From: CALKXV01 sp965228905
Lineage (GTDB): Bacteria; Pseudomonadota; Alphaproteobacteria; Rhodobacterales; Rhodobacteraceae
Assembly (NCBI GenBank): GCA_965228905.1
Contig: CBDDII010000003.1
Coordinates: forward strand, 930,001 to 994,000
Direction of reading: 5' to 3'
Length of the DNA: 64,000 nucleotides
Made by a program: the position numbers and the translations under genes. The notes below the pieces were generated by a model, which searched no databases, was not told where the DNA came from, and saw only the letters and a list, made by a program, of their open reading frames with translations. Shown in pieces: positions 49,768-57,367 of this stretch. How positions within the stretch are numbered: the stretch's first letter is position 1; every line of letters starts with the position of its first letter.

Positions 49768-50838
49768 ATGAACATGATGGCGGGCCCCGAGGGCACGTTC
49801 GTCATTTCCTGGTCGCAGACCGAAGTCGATGGGTTGTCCGGTGCGCCGGTCAGCGCCGTTGACGAGGGTGCGATGTGGATGTGGCGGGGAGACCCGGTGC
49901 AGATTGACGGCGCTTTGGGCGGTCCGGTCGGCACCATCAGAGCTGAAGAACGCGAAGACTACCGCAAGCGGGCCGCTGCAAGTGCGCGGCGCATCGTGTC
50001 GCGGGCGTTGATCCAGGAGGGCGTGCGGATGCCCTTCGTGGACGATGTGGCCGAGTTCGACCGGGCCTTCACCATCACCGACGGTCACCGTAAATGGACC
50101 GCCACGCTGATCGACATGCCGGAAATCGCCCGGCCCCTGTTGATGTTCGCAGGCGCCATGCCGCCGCCGAACGTGCCGCTTTTTGTCGACCACGGCATTG
50201 TCGAGCCGACCCTGCCGTCGCGCCTGTTCGAAGGGGCCGAGGGCGTGGTCTGTTTCACCCCTGGCACCTGGCTTGAAACCCCGAAGGGTGCGCGCCTGGT
50301 CGAGGATCTGGCCGCCGGCGACAAGATCGTGACGAAGGACAACGGGGCCGAGACCATCCTTTGGGTGGGCAGTCGCAATGTCTCGGGCGCGCGGCTTTAC
50401 GCGATGCCCGATCTGCGCCCGGTGCGCATTCGCGAAAACGCGCTTGGGGCGGGTCAGCCTGCGGGCGATCTTGTGGTTTCGCCCGATCACCGGATGCTGG
50501 TCCGGGGGAAGGCTGCCCGCGCGCTTTGGGGCGAAGACGAGGTTCTGGTGGCCGCGCGTGACCTGATCAACGGCACCGGCGTGACCCGCGACATGGCGGC
50601 GAAATCGGTGACCTATTATCACCTGATGCTGGAAAATCACGAGGTTCTGGTCGCCAACGGGCTGGAGACCGAAAGTTTCCATCCCGCAGCGGCCCGGCTT
50701 GACGCCATCGCCGAAGAACAGCGCCAGCGATTGTTCGACGTGATGCCCGATCTGGCCTACGACCCCGAAACCTATGGCCCGATGTCGCGCCGTGCCCTGA
50801 CCCGCGCCGAAGCCGCGCTTTTGCCGGACGCGGCCTGA
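49768..50838 (+). CDS. Hint-domain (Hedgehog/intein) protein
   Basis: The 356-residue protein has a C-terminal Hint domain typical of marine alphaproteobacteria: GVVCFTPGTWLETPKGARLVEDLAAGDKIVTKDNG starts at the nucleophile Cys162, with VSPDHRMLVRG and YYHLMLENHEVLVANGLETESF as later blocks. The N-terminal 150 residues are not recognised, though VEFDRAFTITDGHRKWTATL-like text is seen in similar proteins. Many of these are secreted, but no classic signal peptide is visible. The TTG/ATG-rich start (MNMMAGPEG) may begin at 49768 or 49777. Confidence 0.85.
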   Translation: MNMMAGPEGTFVISWSQTEVDGLSGAPVSAVDEGAMWMWRGDPVQIDGALGGPVGTIRAEEREDYRKRAAASARRIVSRALIQEGVRMPFVDDVAEFDRAFTITDGHRKWTATLIDMPEIARPLLMFAGAMPPPNVPLFVDHGIVEPTLPSRLFEGAEGVVCFTPGTWLETPKGARLVEDLAAGDKIVTKDNGAETILWVGSRNVSGARLYAMPDLRPVRIRENALGAGQPAGDLVVSPDHRMLVRGKAARALWGEDEVLVAARDLINGTGVTRDMAAKSVTYYHLMLENHEVLVANGLETESFHPAAARLDAIAEEQRQRLFDVMPDLAYDPETYGPMSRRALTRAEAALLPDAA

Positions 50839-50949
50839 ACCGGTTCGGCAACAATCCGTTGACAGCGTCCAAATTGTATCCATCGCCCTGATTTTGCCAG
50901 ATTTTACTGGAATGGCTTTCTTTCGATACGTCCGAAAAGAGAGCGCAGA

Positions 50950-51810
50950 ATGCTGGATATCCCCTTTCCGCTGGAAACCGTCCCGGCCCGCAGGGCAGAG
51001 GCCGCCCTGAATGACCTGATTGCCAGCCGACCCGGTGTTACGCCCGTTCTTCTGGGGGATCGCGATGTCTTTTCAACCGAGTGGTCGGAACATGTCGATG
51101 TTTTTGAAAACCCAAAGGCTATTCTGGCCGAGGCCCGTGCGCTTGACGCCGAAAGCTGGTTTGCCAACCGGATCGCGCGGAAACATCCGCGCAACGTCGC
51201 CTTGCCTGCACGGGGGGTGTTCAGCCGATCTGTCGGGGTCGCGGCACATGCGGTGACGTTTCCCTTGCGGATGGTCGCGGGCATGGCGCGAGCGAAACCA
51301 GCCGCGCCGGGCAACCCGCTGGTTGCCGAGTTACGCGCTCAACTGGCCGAATTGGAACGCGTGGGCGAAGGCAGCGAGGTCGAGCTGGCCGAAATCCGCG
51401 AGGTCATCGCCCAGATCGAGGCGGAAGGCGTCGAAGATCTGTTTCCCGACCCTGTGGATTACGTCACCCCGCGCCGGGGCGAAGAACTGGCCGCCGGGCT
51501 GGTCGATGCGGAAGAACCCTGGGAAACAGCCGCCTGGTTGCAGCACGGCGCTTATGCCATCTGTGCGCCCCGCGCGGTCTTCGCCGCCCACTGCCGCTGG
51601 ATGTGGAATTTCTTCGGCGCAAGGATCATCACCGCCTCGACCGATCACGTCGGCTTTCAGATGGAAACCCCGATCGAGGACGAGGCGACCGCGCTGGATG
51701 TGCTGCGCCGTTTCGAGATTCTCGGGGCCAGGGCGATCAACGGCGACCGGATCGACAGCGACGGCCACAGCCTGATCGGGGCCGCGCGGCTCTGGGTCAG
51801 TTGGGACTGA
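50950..51810 (+). CDS. hypothetical protein with coiled-coil segment
   Basis: The 286-residue protein has no signal peptide. An N-terminal globular part (FPLETVPARRAEAALNDLIA, FSTEWSEHVDVFENPKAI) is followed by a hydrophobic-basic patch, an acidic coiled coil (LVAELRAQLAELERVGEGSEVELAEIREVIAQIEAEG) and a C-terminal domain with ETPIEDEATALDVLRRFEILGARAINGDRIDSDGHS. No family is recognised. The gap to the Hint-protein gene is 111 nt. Confidence 0.7.
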   Translation: MLDIPFPLETVPARRAEAALNDLIASRPGVTPVLLGDRDVFSTEWSEHVDVFENPKAILAEARALDAESWFANRIARKHPRNVALPARGVFSRSVGVAAHAVTFPLRMVAGMARAKPAAPGNPLVAELRAQLAELERVGEGSEVELAEIREVIAQIEAEGVEDLFPDPVDYVTPRRGEELAAGLVDAEEPWETAAWLQHGAYAICAPRAVFAAHCRWMWNFFGARIITASTDHVGFQMETPIEDEATALDVLRRFEILGARAINGDRIDSDGHSLIGAARLWVSWD

Positions 51811-51907
51811 TCACGGTAAATTGCGCGTCCGGGGCACTGCGCCACAGATTGCATTCCCACCATTTCTGCTATGATCTGCGCATCAACCGGACAAAAGGAA
51901 TGCGCCG

Positions 51908-52477
51908 ATGGTCCTGAATGCTTTTTTCCGTCTTTCTGCACGCGCCACGCTGCTGCTGTTGCTGGCCGCCGGTGGCGCTTCGGCCCAATCCGCACAGGGG
52001 CACGGCCACGGTGCGGATGGCACCGGCCATGACATGGCCACCATGCCCGGCCTGCGCGGCGTCGATACCACGCCCGAGGAAAGCACCGAACTGGCCATCA
52101 TGTTCCGGGGGTTCCAGACCATCACCCGCGAGGTTGAAGACCTGCCGAACGGCATCCGCACGGTCACCCGATCTTCACATCCCGTGGTGATGGACGCCCT
52201 TGTCAGCCATGTCGTCGGGATGATTGCCCGGGTCGAGGAAAAGCGCGACCCCCAAATCTTTATCCAAAGCCCGACGCTGGATCTTTTCTTCCAGCGAGGC
52301 GACCGGATCGAGACCGAGATCGAGGTGACGGACGACGGCATCATCGTCGTGCAAACCAGCGACGATCCCGAACTGGTCGAAGCCATGCACGTCCACGCCG
52401 CCGAGGTGACGGCCATGGCCGATCGCGGGATGCACGCGGTCCACGAGATGATGATGAAGCGTCATCACGGGGGGTAA
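51908..52477 (+). CDS. secreted hypothetical protein with histidine-rich ends
   Basis: The 189-residue protein begins with a signal peptide (LSARATLLLLLAAGGASAQ). The mature N-terminus is GHGHGADGTGHDMATMPG and the C-terminus ends MADRGMHAVHEMMMKRHHGG, so both ends offer His/Met metal ligands. The middle (STELAIMFRGFQTITREVEDLPNGIRTVTRSSHPVVMDALVSHVVGMIARVEEKRDPQIF) is found in hypothetical proteins I cannot name. A periplasmic copper- or heavy-metal-handling role is inference only. Confidence 0.75.
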   Translation: MVLNAFFRLSARATLLLLLAAGGASAQSAQGHGHGADGTGHDMATMPGLRGVDTTPEESTELAIMFRGFQTITREVEDLPNGIRTVTRSSHPVVMDALVSHVVGMIARVEEKRDPQIFIQSPTLDLFFQRGDRIETEIEVTDDGIIVVQTSDDPELVEAMHVHAAEVTAMADRGMHAVHEMMMKRHHGG

Positions 52478-52507
52478 CCGCCCGATCGCACCGGGCGGCC
52501 AAGGACT

Positions 52508-53017
52508 TCAGGCCAGTCGCGCTTCGGACTGAACCAGCCACAAAAGCCCGAAAAGCATCAGCGCGGCGGCGATGGCGCAGGCCAGGGTGCGCAGGCTGTT
52601 CCACATGGTCCAGCGCGGCAGATAGGTGCCGGTCCAGTAGTCGCGGGTCGCTTCCGCCGACAGATCCATTCCAGCAAGGGCTTCGTTCATCGGCACGTTG
52701 AAGAACACGGTCACCGCGAAACAGCCGACCAGATAGGCAAGGGCGCCCAGAAGGATCAGCGTGCCGGGGCCGCCGCCAAGGTGCATCGCGCTGTAGACCA
52801 CGACAAAGGCCGAAACGGCGGCCATGCCTAGGAACAGCGTCATGAAGATCCAGCGAAAGACTTCGCGGTTGATGACCTGCATCGCCTCGACTCCGCCCGT
52901 GCCGCCGGTGAGGGCAAGCGCGCGCATGATGAAGTCGGAAAAGGCAAGGAACACGCCGCCAACGATGGCATAGGCAAGGATCGAAAGCTGAAGCAATGTG
53001 AAGACGAGGGGGGACAT
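52508..53017 (-). CDS. DUF1772 (anthrone oxygenase-like) membrane protein
   Basis: The 169-residue protein has four membrane helices, the first in LLQLSILAYAIVGGVFLAFSDFIM. The conserved segments ALTGGTGGVEAMQVINREVFRWIFMTLFLGM and VTVFFNVPMNEAL with TYLPRWTMWNSLRTLACAIAAALM match DUF1772. The family includes the distant fungal anthrone oxygenases, but bacterial roles are unknown. ATG 53017 follows GGAGAACCACC. It is the last gene of the minus-strand group starting with the NmrA-like gene. Confidence 0.9.
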   Translation of the reverse strand: MSPLVFTLLQLSILAYAIVGGVFLAFSDFIMRALALTGGTGGVEAMQVINREVFRWIFMTLFLGMAAVSAFVVVYSAMHLGGGPGTLILLGALAYLVGCFAVTVFFNVPMNEALAGMDLSAEATRDYWTGTYLPRWTMWNSLRTLACAIAAALMLFGLLWLVQSEARLA

Positions 53018-53085
53018 GGTGGTTCTCCTTTCTTGATGGGTCGGCGATGGCACGCGAGGGGCGCACCATCGCTTTGGTGTCAGTG

Positions 53086-53496
53086 TTATGTTTGTGGGTG
53101 CATGGACCGCTCGGAGCGCCGCGCGAAGGCAAGGATGCAAAGCGCGGCAACGGCCAGTTCAAAGGCAAGCGCGCCAAGGATGGCCCCCGACGGCATCCCG
53201 TCGACGACAATCCCGACGATCCGTCCTGCCGGGAAGGCAAGGAAAACACTCAGCGCCAGGACCTTCGAGACGGGCGCGAACGCGCTTTTCCAGATCCCGG
53301 CCAGCATCAGCACGCCAAAGACCGCAAGTCCCGCAGCGGGGGCGCGCAATTCGCTCAACAGGCTTGGGTTGTCGCCAAGCGCGATACCGTAGCTGGCAAA
53401 GAACGAATGCGGTGCGGCAAGGATGAAGGTGCCGATGGCAAGGGCCGTCAGGCCCGAAATGCCAAGGGCGGATTTTTCAAGTTTGGTGGCAGACAT
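53086..53496 (-). CDS. DUF4345 family membrane protein
   Basis: The 136-residue protein has four hydrophobic helices (ALGISGLTALAIGTFILAAPHSFFASYGIAL; ELRAPAAGLAVFGVLMLAGIW; VLALSVFLAFPAGRIVGIVVDG; LGALAFELAVAALCILAFA), matching the DUF4345 pattern. No function is known. It sits between the NmrA-like and DUF1772 genes, 30 nt and 68 nt away, and is probably in the same unit regulated from the divergent AraC region. Confidence 0.85.
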   Translation of the reverse strand: MSATKLEKSALGISGLTALAIGTFILAAPHSFFASYGIALGDNPSLLSELRAPAAGLAVFGVLMLAGIWKSAFAPVSKVLALSVFLAFPAGRIVGIVVDGMPSGAILGALAFELAVAALCILAFARRSERSMHPQT

Positions 53497-53526
53497 GGGG
53501 TTGTCCTTTCGATGTGTGTTGTTACG

Positions 53527-54354
53527 TCAGGCCGCTGCGGCCCAGACGCCTTGAGAGGCGGCAGCGGCTGCAAAGTCGGCAAAGTCGCGGGGCTTCCGGC
53601 CAAGGGCGCGTTCCACCCCGTCGGCCAGATGCGCGTTCCGCCCGTCCAGTGTTTCGCGCGCGATGGCCGTGAAGACGTCGGCGACAAAGTCGTCGCCAGC
53701 GGCTGCGACATTGGCGTGAAAATCCTCGAACGTGATCGGCAGGTGCTGGATCGCACGGCCCGTCGCCACCGACAGAACTCCGGCCATTTCCGCAAAGGTC
53801 ATCAGGCGCGGGCCGGTGACTTCGTAAAGCTCACCGATATGGCCGTCCTCTGTCAGCGCGGCGACGACGACATCGGCAATATCGTCAATGTCGATGATCG
53901 GTTCGGCAATGTCGCCGCCGGGCATGGGCAGCACACCGGCAAGGATCGGGTCGCGCAGGTATCCTTCGCTGAAATTCTGCGCGAACCAGGCCGAGCGGAC
54001 CAGCGTGAAGGGGATGCCCGAGTTGCGCACCACCTCTTCGCCAAGCCGCGCGTGATGCTCGCCGCGCCCGGACAGAAGAACGATATGCTCCAGCCCGCTG
54101 GCGGCGGCCACTTTGGTAAAGGCTTCCAGCTTTTCGACCGCGCCGGGAAAGGCGAGGTCTGGAAAATAGGTGACATAGGCGCTTTTGATCCCGGCCAGCG
54201 CGGGCGCCCAAGTGGCGGGTGTTTCCCAGTCGAAGGGAATGTCGGACCCGCGCGAGCCGCGCCGCAAGGCGAGGCCCTTGTCTTCCAGTTTGGTAATGAC
54301 GCGCGAACCGGTCTTGCCGGTGGCACCGACGACGAGGATGGGTTGGGATTGCAT
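53527..54354 (-). CDS. NmrA-like NAD(P)-binding protein
   Basis: The 275-residue Rossmann protein starts MQSQPILVVGATGKTGSRVITKLEDKGLALRRGSR, with the dinucleotide motif GATGKTG. The rest follows the NmrA/quinone-reductase-like pattern: LEHIVLLSGRGEHHARLGEEVVRNSGIPFTLVRSAWFAQNF and IIDIDDIADVVVAALTEDG. Whether it is an enzyme or a redox-sensing regulator is open. ATG 54354 follows AGGAGAAG. It faces the araC gene across a 174-nt gap with a direct-repeat operator. Confidence 0.9.
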   Translation of the reverse strand: MQSQPILVVGATGKTGSRVITKLEDKGLALRRGSRGSDIPFDWETPATWAPALAGIKSAYVTYFPDLAFPGAVEKLEAFTKVAAASGLEHIVLLSGRGEHHARLGEEVVRNSGIPFTLVRSAWFAQNFSEGYLRDPILAGVLPMPGGDIAEPIIDIDDIADVVVAALTEDGHIGELYEVTGPRLMTFAEMAGVLSVATGRAIQHLPITFEDFHANVAAAGDDFVADVFTAIARETLDGRNAHLADGVERALGRKPRDFADFAAAAASQGVWAAAA

Positions 54355-54412
54355 TGGTCTTCTCCTGTTAAATGCGATGGCCAAGGGGTAACCCGCCCTC
54401 GCCAGGGGAATA

Positions 54413-54449
54413 TTGACCGCCGCTGCCAGGGTTTTGACCGATCCTGCCA
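54413..54449. promoter_or_regulatory. AraC-type direct repeats between nmrA-like and araC-like genes
   Basis: TTGACCG-N4-TGCCA occurs at 54413-54428 and again at 54434-54449, in direct orientation with an exact 21-bp period. This matches the geometry of AraC-family half-sites. The site lies between the regulator gene and the divergent three-gene unit it probably controls. Confidence 0.55.
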
Positions 54450-54528
54450 ATTGCCCTTGCCACAAGGGGGGGCGAGGCGGCTATGATCCGCAAATGCACG
54501 CCAAGCACCCATCTGTGGGGTCAGGGTC

Positions 54529-55530
54529 ATGGCCTATGTAACGTCGCTTTTCGCGCGAAAGATGGTGGCCGCCGCCGGAACGGGCATCGACCAGAAGGCC
54601 ACGTTGCGGGGCGCCGGTATCGACCCCGACGCGCCCTGGGATCCAAAGGTGATGATCCCCGCGACCACCTATTACGACATGCTGGAAGCCATGGCCGAAC
54701 AGATCGACGTGACCGAACTGCCGGTCCATGTAGGGGCCTCCATGCGCTGCAACGAATACGGCGCGCTTGGGCTGGCCTGGAAGGCCGCGCCGACGCTTGG
54801 GGCATCCTGCGCGCGGATCGAACGTTATGCCCGGATCTGGACCGGCGTGGTCACATACGAACTTCGCGCCGACCCGCGCGGCACGCTTTTCATCCTGCAC
54901 CGGGAAGGCGAGCGGCGTCTGGGCCTGCGCCTGTCGAACGAGGCGACGCTGGCCAGCGCGGTGTCGCTGTCGCGCCAGGTCTGCCCGGTGCCCTTTGCCC
55001 CGGTCGAGGTGTTCGTGCGGCACGCAGAGCCGAAAACGAAAGCCTTTCACGAAAAATGGTTCGGCTGCCCGGTGACGTTCAATGCCGAGCTTGACGCGGT
55101 TCTGATCTCGGACGAGGCGATGCAGCGGGCGAACATCCTGGGCGACGAAGGCATCTCCCGTTACCTGACATCGGACCTCGACAGCCAGCTTGCCAAGGTC
55201 GAAAAACCGCCCCCGGTCGTCGGCGAGGCCAAGGACGCAATCGCCCAATCCCTGAGCGAAGGCCCGCCGCGCATGGCCGAGGTCGCCCGCGAATTGGGCC
55301 TCAGCGCCCGGTCCTTCCACCGCCGCCTTGCCGAACACGGCATGAGCTTTCAGAGCCTCGCCGAAGAAACCCGCCGCGAACTGGCCGAGGGTCTTTTGCG
55401 CGACGAACAATATTCACTGGCCGAGGTGGCCTTCCTGACCGGGTTTTCCGAACAAAGCTCTTTCACCCGCGCCTTCAAACGGTGGTTGGGCACGACTCCG
55501 GCCAGCTATCGCAAGGCGCGTGTTGCGTGA
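54529..55530 (+). CDS. AraC family transcriptional regulator
   Basis: The 333-residue protein has the N-terminal ligand-binding domain of the PF12625 type (AAGTGIDQKATLRGAGIDPDAPWDPKVMI; NEYGALGLAWKAAPTLGASCARIERYARI) and a C-terminal pair of HTH motifs from about residue 245 (MAEVARELGLSARSFHRRLAEHGMSFQSL and YSLAEVAFLTGFSEQSSFTRAFKRWLGTTPASYR). It is divergent from the NmrA-like unit and likely controls it through the repeats at 54413-54449. The inducer is unknown. Confidence 0.93.
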   Translation: MAYVTSLFARKMVAAAGTGIDQKATLRGAGIDPDAPWDPKVMIPATTYYDMLEAMAEQIDVTELPVHVGASMRCNEYGALGLAWKAAPTLGASCARIERYARIWTGVVTYELRADPRGTLFILHREGERRLGLRLSNEATLASAVSLSRQVCPVPFAPVEVFVRHAEPKTKAFHEKWFGCPVTFNAELDAVLISDEAMQRANILGDEGISRYLTSDLDSQLAKVEKPPPVVGEAKDAIAQSLSEGPPRMAEVARELGLSARSFHRRLAEHGMSFQSLAEETRRELAEGLLRDEQYSLAEVAFLTGFSEQSSFTRAFKRWLGTTPASYRKARVA

Positions 55531-55575
55531 GGTGGAAGGGCGGCTTTGCGGACAATGCCACGCCCGAACAGTGTG

Positions 55576-55917
55576 CTAACCAACTGAACCGACCCGAGAT
55601 TGCAGTTCTTGTAGCGCTTCGCCAACGCAAGTCTTCGCACCGTACTCGAACAGCCAATCAGGAGTGTCCACATCTGACCATCGATGCTCAATCAGCGCCA
55701 CTTTTAATGAGCCAAGCTCATGTCCAGAAATCACCGAAAGGGTGCCTTGTTTCATCAGTTCAATTTGATGCTTGAACAGACGGTCGTCAGTCGACCAAAT
55801 CTCAAAAGTATCTGACTTAGGCGCTTCGTCGACCACAATTCGAAAGGTGAGCTCGATGAATTCTCCCTGTCCGGGGCCCGTTTGCTTTTTGTGACGGAAT
55901 GTGCGCTCTACAAACAT
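55576..55917 (-). CDS. small hypothetical protein of lower GC
   Basis: The frame from ATG 55917 encodes 113 residues: MFVERTFRHKKQTGPGQGEF, then IELTFRIVVDEAPKSDTFEIWSTDD, RLFKHQIELMKQGTLSVISG and HRWSDVDTPDWLFEYGAKTC. Its amino-acid makeup is protein-like and its base composition is clearly less GC-rich than the neighbours. No family is recognised. The start is uncertain because no ribosome site is seen; a longer frame to 56181 has poor upstream sequence. It may be a recently acquired single gene next to rpsD. Confidence 0.6.
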   Translation of the reverse strand: MFVERTFRHKKQTGPGQGEFIELTFRIVVDEAPKSDTFEIWSTDDRLFKHQIELMKQGTLSVISGHELGSLKVALIEHRWSDVDTPDWLFEYGAKTCVGEALQELQSRVGSVG

Positions 55918-56078
55918 TTTTGAATGGTACGGGCACTTACTTGGTTCGACAAGCTGATGGCAAAGAGCCTGGCCGCCGGGACGGCCATGCTCTGCGCGGC
56001 GGCTTCGCCTTGATTTCGCGCGGGGGTGTGCTCCGAATCCGATCACGCCCAATGCGTCACGTTCCCCGCTTTCCCCTG

Positions 56079-56106
56079 TTGACACACCCAATTCCCCCTG
56101 TATAAG
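56079..56106 (+). promoter_or_regulatory. strong sigma-70 type promoter of rpsD
   Basis: TTGACA (56079-56084), a 16-nt spacer and TATAAG (56101-56106) form a near-consensus housekeeping promoter, as expected for a ribosomal protein gene. The region 55918-56078 upstream has no other supported gene. Confidence 0.8.
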
Positions 56107-56112
56107 CCGCCA

Positions 56113-56224
56113 CTTCATTGGTGTTGGTGGACCCCGCAAGGGGAAACCTGTCGTCCCGGCCAAATCCGGGAAGAAGGACAACGCCCTTCACGCCCCGCAA
56201 CGGGCTTTCAGAAGGAGATCAGCC
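56113..56224 (+). promoter_or_regulatory. structured rpsD leader
   Basis: The leader of about 110 nt contains a CCCC-GCAA-GGGG GNRA-type hairpin near 56134-56145, a CCCGG/CCGGG stem near 56155-56170 and GCCC/GGGC near 56195-56210, then the ribosome site AAGGAG (56212-56217) before GTG 56225. S4 represses its own message in many bacteria, so autoregulation is plausible. Confidence 0.4.
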
Positions 56225-56845
56225 GTGACCAAACGCACGTCTGCCAAGTACAAAATCGACCGCCGGATGGGCGAAAACATCTGGGGCCGTCCGAAATCCC
56301 CCGTCAACCGCCGCGAATACGGCCCCGGCCAGCACGGCCAGCGCCGCAAGGGCAAAATGTCCGACTTTGGCCTGCAGCTTCGCGCCAAGCAGAAGCTGAA
56401 AGGGTACTACGGCGACCTGACCGAAAAGCAGTTTCGCCGCATCTTCGCCGAAGCCGAACGTGTGAAAGGCGACACCGGCGAGAACCTGATCGGCCTGTTG
56501 GAGCGCCGCCTGGACGCCGTCGTCTACCGCGCCAAGTTCGTGCCGACCGTCTTTGCCGCCCGCCAGTTCGTGAACCACGGCCACGTCCGCGTGAACGGCA
56601 AGAAGGTCAACATCCCCTCCTACCGCGTGCAGGAAGGCGACGTGATCGAGGTGCGCGACCGTTCCAAGCAACTGGCGATCGTGCTTGAGGCGATCCAGCT
56701 GCCCGAGCGTGACGTGCCCGATTACCTGGACGTCGACACCTCCAAGCTGACCGCGACCTTCGTGCGCACGCCGGGCCTGTCGGACGTGCCGTACCCGGTG
56801 ATGATGGAACCGAACCTCGTCATCGAATACTACGCACAGAACTAA
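56225..56845 (+). CDS. rpsD: 30S ribosomal protein S4
   Basis: S4 is a primary 16S rRNA-binding protein of the small subunit. The 206-residue protein starts at GTG 56225 (TKRTSAKYKIDRRMGENIWGRP). It has PGQHGQRRKGKMSDFGLQLRAKQKLKGYYGDLTEKQFRRIF, the S4 RNA-binding domain (RLDAVVYRAKFVPTVFAARQFVNHGHVRVNGKKVNIPSYRVQEGDVIEV) and ends EPNLVIEYYAQN. It is monocistronic with its own strong promoter and an intrinsic terminator. Confidence 0.98.
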   Translation: MTKRTSAKYKIDRRMGENIWGRPKSPVNRREYGPGQHGQRRKGKMSDFGLQLRAKQKLKGYYGDLTEKQFRRIFAEAERVKGDTGENLIGLLERRLDAVVYRAKFVPTVFAARQFVNHGHVRVNGKKVNIPSYRVQEGDVIEVRDRSKQLAIVLEAIQLPERDVPDYLDVDTSKLTATFVRTPGLSDVPYPVMMEPNLVIEYYAQN

Positions 56846-56866
56846 GCGTTCCGCGCCAAGTTATCG

Positions 56867-56895
56867 AAAGGCCGCTCCTTTGGGGCGGCCTTTTT
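56867..56895 (+). terminator. Rho-independent terminator of rpsD
   Basis: A 9-bp stem AAAGGCCGC/GCGGCCTTT with a 9-nt loop ends in a T5 run. It overlaps no coding sequence and also faces the end of the convergent HxlR gene. Confidence 0.92.
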
Positions 56896-56898
56896 CGT

Positions 56899-57261
56899 TC
56901 AATCGGCGGTGACTCTGTTGGCGTGGATTTCCGGCAGGTTATCCTCGATCCAGCTTGCCAGCCCGCGCATCTGACGGGTTGCCGAGGTGCCAAGGTCGGT
57001 CAGGCGGTATTCGGTATGGGGCGGCACAACCGGTTTCGATTCGCGCAGGACAAAGCCATAGCCGATCAGCCGTTTCAGCGAATGGGACAGCATCCGCTCG
57101 CTCACGCCGTCGACGCAGCGGCGCAGTTCCGAGAAACGAAGCGTGTTTCCATCCAGTGCCAACAGGATCAGGAACCCCCATTTGCTGGTCAGGGTTTCAA
57201 GGATATCCCGCGACGGGCAGGCGGCGGAAAGAACGTTGCCCTTCATGTCCATGTGCGCCAA
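56899..57261 (-). CDS. HxlR family winged-helix regulator (QorR-like)
   Basis: The 120-residue HxlR protein has the sensor cysteine in AACPSRDILETLTSKWGFLILLALDGNTLRFSELRRCVDGVSERMLSHSLKRL and ends with the wing VPPHTEYRLTDLG. The TTG start at 57261 is used because AGGAGG lies 6 nt upstream of it; ATG 57252 would be too far. It is divergent from a QorB-like gene, the same arrangement as E. coli qorR/qorB, and two ACTTAC dyads lie between them. Confidence 0.9.
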   Translation of the reverse strand: MAHMDMKGNVLSAACPSRDILETLTSKWGFLILLALDGNTLRFSELRRCVDGVSERMLSHSLKRLIGYGFVLRESKPVVPPHTEYRLTDLGTSATRQMRGLASWIEDNLPEIHANRVTAD

Positions 57262-57290
57262 TTGAGACCTCCTGTGCGCGGTTTTTCCAT

Positions 57291-57325
57291 ACTTACAGAA
57301 ATGTAGGTACTTACGATTGGTAAGT
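57291..57325. promoter_or_regulatory. tandem operator dyads between HxlR and qorB-like genes
   Basis: Site 1 is ACTTAC-N6-GTAGGT (57291-57308); site 2 is the perfect ACTTAC-N5-GTAAGT (57309-57325), immediately next to it. The pair lies 30-64 nt upstream of the HxlR start and just before the qorB-like gene. Confidence 0.6.
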
Positions 57326-57367
57326 TAAGGCGCTACCTCTGTCCCGTCAATAATGAGGAGACAGAAA

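Noticed and set aside
55918..56181. N-terminal extension of the low-GC gene at 55.6 kb to 56181
   Set aside because: The added residues are Arg/Gly/Pro-rich and would cross the strong rpsD promoter at 56079-56106.
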